Shown one piece after another: positions 51,001 to 63,155 of a stretch of 64,000 nucleotides of DNA (positions are counted from its first letter, which is position 1; every line of letters begins with the position of its first letter). Location of the stretch: positions 1,077,501-1,141,500 of the forward strand of contig JALMGJ010000062.1 of NCBI GenBank assembly GCA_023362775.1. The letters run 5' to 3'. A program made the translations under genes and the position numbers. This DNA comes from Charina bottae (taxonomy: Eukaryota; Chordata; Lepidosauria; Squamata; Charinaidae). The notes beneath the pieces were generated by a model, which saw nothing but the letters and a program-made list of their open reading frames with translations, ran no database searches and was not told where the DNA came from.

Positions 51001-54000
51001 TTATGACCTTTTTTGCAGCATCGTTAAGCGAATCACTGCGGGCGTTAAGCAAACCACGTGGCCCTTAAGCAAATCACGCGGTTCCCCATTGAGTTTGCTG
51101 GCCAGAAGTTGGCTGGGAAGGTCGAAAATGGCGATCACGTGACCATGGGATGCTGCGACGGTCATAAATGAGAACTGGTTGCCAAGCGCCCAAATCATGA
51201 TCACGTTAATGGGGGAAAACACTGTGACGGTTGTAAGCCTGAGGACCGGTCATAAGTTGGTTTTTTCCACACCATTGTAGGTCCAAACCGTCACTAAACA
51301 AATGGTTGTTAAGCGAGGACTACCTGTAATGTGAAGTTGCCCGAATTTGAAATAATTTTTTAAATAAATCATGATCTCCCAGGGAAGCCCTAGTGACCCT
51401 TCGCAGAACCCTAGGGTTCCACGGAACCCTGGTTGAGAAACCCTGGTATATATTATTATTAGGTGAGATCAATTAGATTATTTAGTTAGATTCTTAGGTT
51501 AGATAGGCCCCAGCTCGACTGGCTTTCGGAAGACCCCGAAGACATGGCTTTGCTAGCATTACCCAGGGAAACCGTAATGGTGTAGTAGACACCGTTCTTA
51601 CAGAACACTGCAAGATCTTGAGGAAGGTTTGAAGGAAAATCTGCAAAGACACCTTTTTGGCGAGGAAAATAATCAAACCTCACAGGGGCAAAAAGGGGGG
51701 TTTCTGAGGAATTTCTGATCACCCCTTGAAACCTGGAAGCAGCCCGCCCTTGTGAAAACGGGAGCTTCTCACACGCAGTCCCGTTTGGGGCCCGTGTACT
51801 GATGCACCGTGGGGTAGCGGGTGGTAATTTTCGGCAATCTGTCATAAACTAATAAAAATGAAAGCTGCCCCAGAGTGATTGCGGGATATTAAAGCGTTTC
51901 ATCTTCCCCCCGCGAACAGCCAGGGCGCATCTGACAAATCAACCTCTTCCTTAAGGTCATTATTGCTTCCTAAATTACAGGAGCTCCAGAGACGACATTA
52001 AAACTTAGGAGTCACTCCGTGCGTCCATTAATCTCAAGCTGGCTGTTCACAAAATAGCTCATTAGCGCTGGCACGTTCCTGGAAAAAAGAGGGGGGGAAA
52101 TAATAATCGCCCTAAAATGGCAGCCAGGAAGCCGAGAAGATCCTTCTCTTCATCGGAAGGAAAACAAAGACAATAAGGCAGCTGCCAGGGAGGCGTGGAA
52201 AAAAAATACTGCCTCTGCAACGATCCATATGCAAACAAATGAACAAAAGTGTTGTTATTGTCCTGATAATAGACACTCCATTCCTCTTGGAAATCAGCCC
52301 TTTGTTTTTCACCGCCTGGTATTAAAGGAGCTAACTCTAGCTAAACTCTCATTGCCGGAAAAAAACCCAGCTTCCTAAAGATTTGTTTTGCTTTCTTTTA
52401 AGGGAATTTGTAATCCTTCGGGACTAAGCATCTTCGGAATATAATCCAACCTTTATGAGCGTTGAGGACATCTCACAGGATCTTCGGAGGTTGACAACTC
52501 ACACACCACGCCAGCCTGGCTTCCCTGTGTCCCATTTTCCTATCACCTGGATTCCAACTCTAACACAACGGCAGGCCCTCGTTTGGCGGAGAATTTCCAA
52601 AGAATTTTAAATAAATAACGAGGACCCCAAGGTGCTTTCTATCTGCACCTTGAAATACATTTGAAATGGTTGAGGAACTCCTTCCGACAAGGAAAGGCAA
52701 AGAAATCCAGAACTAACTACCCCAAACAGGAACGAATGCAGAAGAGACGACGCAAAACGAAGACAACGCAGATCTGTTCCAAAGGAAGCCGGTCAGAGAA
52801 TACTGTTTTTTCCAGAAATCGAAGGGCCTGTCCTCGATTTATTAATCTTAGTTTTGGGGTGGGTGTCAGGGGGGTGGGTGAGGTAGAAGCGTGAGGCTTC
52901 AGCAAAAGGAAGACGTGAATTACGGTTCCAGCAGCCAATGCTGCCCCAGTAGATGTGCCTGGAGGAGAAACGCTTGAGGATCAGAAGAGCTTAAGAGTGG
53001 CCCTGATTAATAATGTCATTATAATTTCAATCATACTTACAATCACACAGGTTCTGAGGAGGAACAGTTCTGGACAGCTTCCCTTTTGTGCATTTAATAC
53101 CTTTCTGAAGTAGAGGCATAGATAAGAGATATAGAGATAGAAATACAGATATACCTGTTCATTCATGAGCAAGCTCAAGAGCTCCTCCTCAAACTTCTCC
53201 AAAGAAGGGTACAGGTGGACAGTCAGCTTCTCCAAGTACCACGTCAGCGTCTTCATGAGTCGTGGCTTCTGCAAGAAATCTCCTGCAAACGGAGTAGCTG
53301 ATTACAGGGAGAAGACTAAACCACTTCCAGGCATCCAGGGTTAGCTTAGCGCTCAGCCCAAGGTAACTCCATTGTGGCGTTCTGTGCAGGTTTGCCAAGC
53401 CTCAACGCATTTAAGACATTTGGGACTCCTAGTGTGGCCCCCAAAGATAACATTCCCATTTATTCCTGGGGCAATTACGTTGGCCAATCTAGTTTGACAA
53501 ATCAACAGTCCTTCATGACTAATAGGTTACCCCTACCAAGGCAGATCAGCACCCACCCTAAAGGCCTCAACTTCCAACCAGATGAGCTAATTCTACTTTA
53601 TTGTAAGGCTACATTGACAGAATCTTGCAAGGCTGAAAGGATAATTCTCCCCCGTCTCTTTACAGTCCAAGAAACTAGGGAGGGCCCCTCCTGAGCCTCT
53701 TTCTCCACCCATTATGCAGCTGTGGGCTAAGCCGTCTCTTATCTGACCGTTCCCTTCTAACGCTGATTCTCGGGAAGGGTGTGTCAGCCTTCCCAGGTAG
53801 ACCAGACAGGAATCACAAGCAGATGAGCTAATTCTACTCTATTGTAAAGCTACATTGACAGAATCTTCCAAGGCTGAAAGTACAAATCCCCCCTCGTCTC
53901 CTTTGCAGCCTGAGAAACTGGGGAGGGTCCCTCCTGAGCCTCTTTCTCCACCCATTATGCAGCTGTGGGCTAAGCCCTCTCTTATCTGACCGTTCCCTAG

Positions 54001-57000
54001 GCAGCATCTCTTCACCCCGTCTCCCAAGGTCTTTCCCACATGCCATTACAATAAGTCCTAGAGTTCAAGGGGAGAAATCACTACAGAAATGTTGGTTCTT
54101 TCTTCTCCCTTGCAGCAGAAATGCGCAGCTTCATCTGAGCAGGGGGCTCTCCGTGTGCTTTGAGTGGTGTGCTAAACTCCAAAGATGGAGAGTCCAAACT
54201 AGGGGTGCGTTTAATCATTTGGCCCCTTCTCTCACAATTTTTGGAAGCCTCTAAGGCTGCAACCAAAGCAGGTAAAAATAAATAAATTGTAAACGATAAT
54301 GATAAATAATCTGGGGACTGTGCGCAGTGCTGCAACTGCAGGCTGATCAACCCTGCTTTACGTCCTCAAATGTCATTTTTGTCGGAGAGTCTCGCAGACT
54401 GCACAGCTGGTATTCTAATTCATCATACGCATATTTCCAAGCCCTGCTATTTCAGACTGTCAGAACCGATTTTCTTCATTTACGGGGGAAAATGTGCCGA
54501 AAAGAACAATCGTATTTGAACGTTGCATTGGAAATAATTGAGCTGATTTCTGGCCAGGCTGTAACTCATGATCCGCTGACAACATTATTGAATGTCGTAG
54601 GTCGATCATCTGGGGCAACGAGAAGACAAGTTTTGAACACAGGAAAGAAGCCTTCGGTCTAAGGAGATGGAGAAATGCCCTCTCACTCCAACTGACGGTA
54701 GAACATTCCTGAGACTATAGTAATTGGCTGAACTAATCAACTAATGTAATGAAGGCGATATTCCATAAGACTTCAGACGACAAATGCAACGCGCTTCGCG
54801 GTTATCGGAACGCAGTCTCCCCTTTCCTATTGAAAAGGCACCTGTTTCCGATTTAATTTCTGATGCACAAATGATTATTCGCCAGTGAAAGTAACGATGT
54901 TGTAAATGTCACTGGGAAAATGTCTTTTTGCAATTCAACAGCTGCTGTCTCTGATGTGAGCTTCACTTTTCTCTCTCTTTTTTTTAAAAAAAACCCACAC
55001 ACAAACACTCCAATCCTCGATGGCTGTTGTGGGTCTTCCGGGCTGTGTGGCCGTGTTCTGGAAGTTGTGGTTCCTAACGTTTCGCCAGCATCTGTGGAGT
55101 AGTGTGGTTGATTATGGCCCACCCCCTTCAGGGAAGAGACCTGCATCCTGCAGAGGAATGATTCAGGATGACATGAGATGATAGATCTTTATCTCTCGTC
55201 TTTCTGAGTCCAGATTCTCGGTCCCTTCACGTCCAGCTTCAGTCCTTCCGGCCACCAAGGGGGAGGTATGGTGGCCTTTTTCAAACCCCTAAAAGGACAG
55301 CATCCAGAAGATCAAGCCCACTTCCCTGTCGTTCCAGGAAGGCAGATTCTGGTCGGATGGCGAGAAAAACGTCCCTGCAGCAAAAACTATTGGACAGGAA
55401 AGCGGGGGGGGGGGCTCCCCTTGATTGGATGCATTCAAGGGAGCGTCCAACTCTGATTCCATCACCCACAAAATGCAAGTGGCTTAAGTGATTTTGACGG
55501 AGTCAGTCCAGCTGGCTAAAAAAAACCCACGCACATCTAGATTTTCTGGATTTTGTGGGAAGATCTCGAGATGGTTTTTAAGCTCCGTTTCTGCTGTCTT
55601 GGCAATCTCAGGTCTACAGCTGGGCCTGAGCAGGACCGCAGAGCAGGGGAGAGCCGGAGGAGGATCTGAAATAGCATTTCTGACCCTTGCGTCACCCGAG
55701 AACAAGGTCTTTCATCTATCTCTATTACGCTAATGGAAGCTGGAGAGGTGTGACTTCAGCGCTCCGCGCGGCTAAGGATGACTTTGTTCCGAGCACCAAG
55801 GTTGCTAGGAAAGTTCGCGGCCAAACAGCTGCAGAGCGGGAGACAGAGCAGCCTGCCAAGCACGAGTGCCTGATCGAGCTTCTCGGGTCCTCAAAACGCA
55901 GCTGTGGGGAAAGCGACTGCCTGGGATCACAGCGGGAGAACCCAGGAAGAGCTGAGGAGGCGGGTTGAACCTGGCTGATCACATCACAGGGGCACCTGCA
56001 AAACCATCAAGGTACAGATACACAGGGACAAGACAGGCAGGAGTGCCTATGAGAGGGATCTGGGCGTCCTGGTGGACCACCGCTTCAGTATGAGCCAGCA
56101 GTGTGCTGCAGCTGCCAAAAGGGCCAATGCAATCCTGGGCTGCATCAACAGAGGGATGGTATCAAGATCACGGGAAGGGAGAGTGCCTCTCTATACTGCA
56201 CTGGTGAGGCCACAATTAGAATACTGCATCCAGTTCAATACAAAAAAGATGCTGAGGCCGTAGAAAGAGTGCAGAGAAGAGCAACAAAGGCGATAAGGGG
56301 TCTGGAGGCTCAATCCTATGAATCCTGGAATCCTTCTTGTCCTAGGTGCCATGGAGAATAAATTCCCTGTGGCAGCCGTTCAAGTCTTGCAAAACTGCTA
56401 CCATGTCTCCCCTCAGCCTTCTCTTCGTTAAGCTGATATATATATAATTTTTATCCCGCCTTTATTATTTTTATAAATAACCCAAGGCAGCGAACATATC
56501 TAATACTTCATCCTCCTCCTATTTTCCCCACAACAACCACCCTGTGAGGTGGGTTGGGCTGAGAGACAGTGACTGGCCCAAGGTCACCCAATTGGCTTTC
56601 ATGCCTAAGGCGGGACTAGAACTCTCAGTCTCCTGGTTTGCCATTGGCTCCTTCTTAGGGCTGAGAGAGAGTGACTGGTTCAAGGTCACCCAGCCGGCTT
56701 TCAAGCCTAAGGTGGGACTAGAACTCACAGACTCCTGGTTTCTAGCCCAGCACCTTAACCACTAGAACAAACTGGCTCTCATACCCAGTTCCTCTAGCCG
56801 TTCCTCATAGGATTGACCCTCCAGACCCCTTATCATCTTCGTTGTTCTTCTCTGCACTCTTTCTAGGGCATAGCTTTCCAAACTGTGTGTCGCGACACTT
56901 TAGTGTGTCGCGACAAAACCCGGAAGTGGACGCGAATGGTGGCGGCGCGCGCAGTGGTGGTGGCGCGCCATCAGCGCTTCCGGGGTTTAACGGAAAACAC

Positions 57001-60000
57001 CAGGCCGCCGCCGTGCACGCCGCCGCTGCGCGCCCCCGCTGCCGCCGTTGGTGTGTCACTGTTCTAGGGGCTCAGCATCTTTGTATTGTGGTGACCAGAA
57101 CGGGATGCAGGATTCCAAGTGTGGCCTCCCCAGAGCAGCATAGATGGGTACTATCACTTTGATTACGGCTGGCCCTGCTCCTTCAAGCAGGAAGGCAATC
57201 TCTACCGGAGGAAGAGGACGGCTGAAAGGATCAGAAGCTGACGCACAAGGCTTTGCCATTCGTGGTTCCGCCATCTGTGCTTTTATCCCGCAGATCCCCA
57301 GGGCCGCCTGGACTTTATCCCTGGCAGAGCCAATTCTGCCCCCGTAACGCAGCCCGTAAACTAGTGTTCAATCCAAAGCAAAAAATAGTAATAATAATGA
57401 TAATAATAAATGAGCACGGAGAAAAATGAGCTCTGAAGAGGTGAACTGTAACGGCGTCCTTGCGTCCCAACCTGATCCTTCTTCCAACTGACGCTTCCCA
57501 CGCTCGCCGCTCCTTAAAGGTGACGGCAGGAGGGCCCACCCTGGAGCACGTCACCCCCTTCTTTCCATTTCCGTGACATTATGGCCTGTTCTCCCCTCCA
57601 CACCATCCTTCGCAGCCGGTAATTAGCATTTAGATAGCGCTTGAACAGTGTTCCAAGCCCTGCACTGTAATTTTAAAATCCATTTATCAGGCGCCCCAAA
57701 GCAGCCCAACGCGCAGGATCAAGACAGAGCACGAAAGAAGATGTCGAACGAAGGCGACACCACCATGCGCCTGATAAATAAGCCGAGGCGTCGTTCTGAG
57801 GGGTCCGGAGAGTCAAGCCGTCGTTACCGTTCCCGCAGAACGGCGGGGAGAACAGTCTGCCGAGCTTAACAATCTCACAGCTTTGATGTGATCCGAACCG
57901 AGGCCCCTCCGAGCTCACCTTCAGCATGGGGGCAAAACTAGCCCCTATTTTTTGGTGGCTACAGAGGTCCCTGACTTGTCCTTACGCGATCCAGGCTTCT
58001 AGGAGGAGCTGCTTGCTTTCAAAACCCTTGAAGGGCAGAGAGGGGCTTAAAATTGACACGCTGGGAAGGGTTCAGGAGCGGGGAAAAGAGGAGAGGACTT
58101 TCCTCTAAAAGAGCAGAGAGCGGGTTGACATTTCTTTTCCTGCGCTCAGCGCCTTCCGTGGCTCGGAACCGGGCCACGCCAAAAGAAAGCAGCAGAACAG
58201 AACCAAACGAAATGTGGTCCACCTTTGTCAGCAAACGTGTTGGCAATCTGCAGGAGGCGCAGAGAATCAGACGTCCTCGTGTCAGAAAGGATAATTTGTT
58301 GGAATCTGCTTTCATTCAATTTGGAGAGCCCAATACACCATCCCGGGTCCGTGGAGGCTGTTATCGAACGCTTCAGCGGGTCAAATCACAGGGTGCGTTT
58401 TGCTGGAAGTGCCCATTTGCCGCCAATTTCAGGCTGCCGGTGCTTTTATGTCCAGGAAGCGAGGAATATTTACGGCTGAGCTTTCCTGATTAAGGGGAGG
58501 AAACGCGATCTCAAGGACCGGAGCATTAACTTCAGAGGGAATAGAAACCTATAGAAAATTGCTTTGGGCTGTGTGGGTGTGCCCATGTGTGTTTATGTGG
58601 GTTATCTCTTGTCTACTTCCATAGGGAGGGGGTCAAAAAAGTCAAGATGGTGGTCACAGCCATGCCTTTTTAATGTGCAGGGTGGGGCTTGGACCCCCCT
58701 GCATTGCCTTTGATTGATAGCTGGATTTTGCCTTGGATTTTATTTTGTTCATTCGCTTAAAATAATTTTTTTTAAAAAAAAAGATCTAATTTCAGTATGT
58801 CATCAGGAGTTTGGAATGGATGTTGGCAGCTGCAGGGCATGACACCACAACTGGGCATTGGACTGTGTGCCCATGTTCCTGTTTGAAAATGTGAAAATGC
58901 CCCCACCTTTTGTTCTGCTGACCATGCTGGCTGGGGAATTCTGGGAGTTGAAGTCCACCCATCTTAAAGTGGCCAAGGTTGCTAATCTCATCAGCAAAAC
59001 ATGTCTGGGCTCAACCTCACGTTTGCAACCCCCCAGGAATGCAACTAGTTACAGTCACGTCTTCAGCCCGTGTAGATTTTAAACAGCATCTTAAACCACG
59101 GATTTATTTATATATTTATTATTTAAATTTATATGACCGCCCAGCTCCCCCAACGGGAGACTCTGGGCGGTTTACAATAAAATTGAAGTTAAAATATGAA
59201 TATAAAATTACAAATTAGTAACATGACATAAATAAATACAAAATCCAATACGGATTGAATAATAATTGAAAGCGGGAGGGTCACAGTGGGCACCGCAAGC
59301 TTGGGATGGCCAGTGCTTCTGGAGTGGCGCGCTGCCCAATTATACAGCAGCTGGGAAGTCTCAAAGACAGACCCACAAGGCGCGGGGCACAATCACGTCA
59401 CAAAGGGTCCAAGGCAGAGAATTTGGGCACAGAGTCAAGAGAAGGTAATGTTCGCCTCCGGTTCACAACGTTATTCACCTCTAACTGTCACCAACTGCCA
59501 AGGCAAGGCTGCTTCAAAGCGGGCCTTCCATTCCCAAACCCGCATCCGCATCGAGCCAAGAGGAATCCAAAACCTCTCCTGAGAATTTTGGATATCAGAA
59601 AGATAAAGTCTCTTTCGGATCAAGTGGCGGGGTGGCAGTTAACATTCGAGAGTCTATAGTGGCCTTCAGGGGCACAGCTCCACAGGTGGCCGGATGTGAG
59701 ACTCTGTTCTTCAAGTTGGGTTCCCGAGAGCAGTTGGGAGTGTTGCTGCTGTACCAGCCTCCCTGCTGCGTAGCAACCTCCCTGCCCGAGCTGCTGGAGG
59801 CCGTTTCGGGGTTGGCGGTGGAATTCCCCAGACTTATAGTTCTGGGGGATTTCAATCTGCCGTCCCTGGGACGTGCCTCGGAGGCAGCTCGGGAGTTCAT
59901 GGCTACCATGGCGGCCATGGGCCTGGTCCAGATTATTCGGGACCCGACTCGAGACAGTGGCCTCACTCCGGACTTGGTTTTCCTGTCGGAGCAATGGCAA

Positions 60001-63000
60001 GATGATCTGGGGGGAGAGCTGCATCTTTCCCCGTTGTCATGGTCAGATCATGCCCTGGTGACCCTGAGATTCTCATATGCTGCCCCACTCCGCAGGGAGG
60101 CTGGACCCATTCGTTTGGTCCGCCCCCGGCGACTAATGGACCCGATAGGGTTTCAGAGGGAGCTGGGGGTTATGTCCGAGGATCTAATGCACGGTCAAGC
60201 GGAGGCCCTGGCCGCAGCCTGGAATAAGAGGGCGGCCGGGGCCTTGGACAGGATCGCGCCTATGCGACCTCTCTTGTCCCATCCGACCCGATATTCCCCG
60301 TGGTTCACGGAGGGATTGAGGGTACTGAAGAGGGTCAAGAGACGCCTAGAGCGCCGCTGGAGAAAGACAAAGACCGAATCAGACCGAACACAAGCTAGAG
60401 CCGCAGTTAAAGCCTACCTTGTGGCGGTAAGAGTGGCGAAACATCAATATTTCTCCGCTCTTATTGCGTCCGCAGAATGCCGCCCGACGGCCCTGTTTAG
60501 GATTACTTGATCTCTCCTAGGTAAGGTGGGCCCGGTGACCCACCTGCAGGGCCGTGCGGAGGAATTTGCAGAGCATCTGATGGATAAAATCGCTCGGATT
60601 CGTTCTAAGTTAGACTCCAAGCGTGACGCGTGGTCTGGGGAGATGCCGAGGGAGCGTCTGTGCCCGGTTATCTGGGAACAGTTTGATCCTGTTGGACGTG
60701 AGGAAGTGGACAGGATCCTCCGGACTGTAAGGGCCACTACTTGTCATCTTGACCCATGCCCCTCCTGGCTGGTGAAAGCAGCCAGGGAGGTGACATGTGG
60801 CTGGGTCCATGCGATGGTTCTTGCATCCTTGGGAGAGGGAGTGTTTCCGGCAGCTTTTAAGGAGGCGCTGGTGCACCCCCTCCTCAAGAAGCCATCTCTG
60901 GACCCTACAGTGTTGGATAACTTTCGTCCTGTCTCCCACCTCCCCTTTTTGGGGAAGGTGGTTGAGAAAGTGGTGGCATTACAGCTCCAGAGGATTCTGG
61001 ATGATACGGATTATCTAGACCCCTTTCAGTCAGGATTCAGGCCGGGATATGGGGTAGAAACTGCATTGGTCGCACTTACTGATGATCTCTGCCAGGCGCG
61101 GGATGGCAGCAGTGCATCCATCCTAGCCCTTCTTGACCTCTCAGCGGCTTTCGATACCATCGACCATGGTATCCTTTTGGGACGGCTTAGGGGGTTGGGG
61201 ATTGGCGGCGTGGTTTTACGCTGGTTCAACTCCTTCCTCCAGGGCCGATCCCAATCGGTGGTTATAGGAGATGAGAGGTCCGACCCTCGGCCCCTACTTT
61301 GTGGGGTGCCACAGGGTTCGGTTCTCTCCCCTTTCCTATTTAATATCTACATGAAACCGCTGGGTGAGATCATCCGCCAACACGGGATGAGGTATCATCA
61401 ATACGCTGATGATACTCAATTATATATCTCCATCCCGGGTGAGTTAAGTGATGCAGTGGCTGCCCTTTCTCAGTGTCTGGGGGCTGTGGGGGCCTGGATG
61501 GGGAACAACAGGCTTCAGCTGAACCCTGGTAAGACGGAGTGGCTGTGGATTGATGGTGCCTCGAGATCCAGGGAGTTGTCATCTTTAGATGTGGACGGGG
61601 TGGCACTACCCCGTTCAGACACAGTGCGGAACCTGGGGTTCCTTCTGGACTCACGACTCCTGCTTGAAGAGCAGGTGGCAGCCGTGGCCAGAAGGGCATT
61701 TGTACAACTTCGAGTTGTGCGCCAGCTTCGCCCTTTCCTGGATCGGGAGGCCCTCCGTACAGTCACTCATGCCCTGGTCATCTCCCACATAGACTATTGC
61801 AATGCACTCTACATGGGGCTACCCTTGAAGAGTATCCGGAAGCTTCAGCTGGTCCAGAATGCGGCTGCGCGTGCAGTTATGGGTGCCCCAAGGTCGGCAC
61901 ATGTGACACCTCTGCTGCGCGAGCTGCATTGGTTACTGGTTTGCTTCCGGGTCCAATTCAAGGTGTTGGTTGTCACCTTTAAAGCCCTACATGGCATGGG
62001 ACCAGGTTACCTAAAGGACCGCCTCATCCCCAGAACATCGACCCGTTCCACCCGGCTATGCAGAGAGGGCTTGCTTCAGACCGCGTCTATAAGAGAATTC
62101 CACCTGACGGGGTCCAGGAGGCGGGCTTTCTCGGCAGTGGCACCCGCCCTCTGGAATATTCTGCCCCTGGAGGTGAGGCTAGCCCCCACACTTATGACCT
62201 TCCGGAAACAACTGAAGACCTGGCTCTGCCACCTCGCTTGGGATGGGGGGAGTAATAGCTCCTCTTGGGGTTGGCTTGCTCCATAGGGTTCTTTAAAGCC
62301 TAACATCAGAGCCTCTTGGATCTTATATATTTAATTAAATTATGTATTCTATTTTATAAATTTTTATATGTTTTAATTGCTGGCTTGGTGTAAACCGCCC
62401 AGAGTCCCCTCCGGAATGGGGGGAGATGGGCGGTGATATAAGTTAGAAATATAAATAAATATAAATAAATAAATAAGTTTGACGCCTAACAACTGTGCAA
62501 TACCGAAACAGTTTGCCAGTTTTTGGCGGCGTTGTGTCTAGGTTTTGCCCCGCACCGCCCTCCCCAGGATTCTTGAGTGGTCTCCCATCCAAGCAGATGG
62601 GCCATCCCAGCAGATCTGACCTCCTTAGCTTTCTCCGAGATCAGCCAAGGTTATCAGAGCCTTACCACCGCTTCTGACCGCCCTTGATACCTTGGAGATA
62701 TGTAATGAGAGAAGAACCTATCTATACTGTCAGCTCAAAATTCGTTTTCGGGCGGCTAACTTAGGTTTCTGCCTCTGGCAGTGTGATAAAGTAAATGGGA
62801 AAAGAGGGGGGTAGCTACGGTGCATGTCAGCCTTGCATCAGAAAGAAAGAGAAGGAGAAGGAGAAGGAGAAGGAGAAGGAGAAGGAGAAGGAGAAGGAGA
62901 AGGAGAAGGAGAAGGAGAAGGAGAAGGAGAAGGAGAAGGAGAAGGAGAAGGAGAAGGAGAAGGAGAAGGAGAAGGAGAAGGAGAAAAAGAGAGAGAGAGA

Positions 63001-63122
63001 CAGAAAGAGAGAGAAAGAAGAGAGAGAGAGAAAGAGAAAGAGAAAGAGAAAGAGAAAGAGAAAGAGAAAGAGAAAGAGAAAGAGAAAGAGAAAGAGAAAG
63101 AGAAAGAGAAAGAGAAAGAGAA

Positions 63123-63155
<33 letters not shown>

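Larger units (their letters stand above)
56360..57200 (-). mobile_element. CR1 LINE fragment in opposite orientation, twice interrupted
   Basis: The minus strand reads [20 protein letters not shown] (57190-57060) and continues to a CR1 3' segment (CTCTTCGTTAAGCTG on plus). Interrupted by a SINE (56434-56780) and a family 3 MITE (56879-57061). It overlaps in content with the plus-strand CR1 at 55990-56345. Confidence 0.85.
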
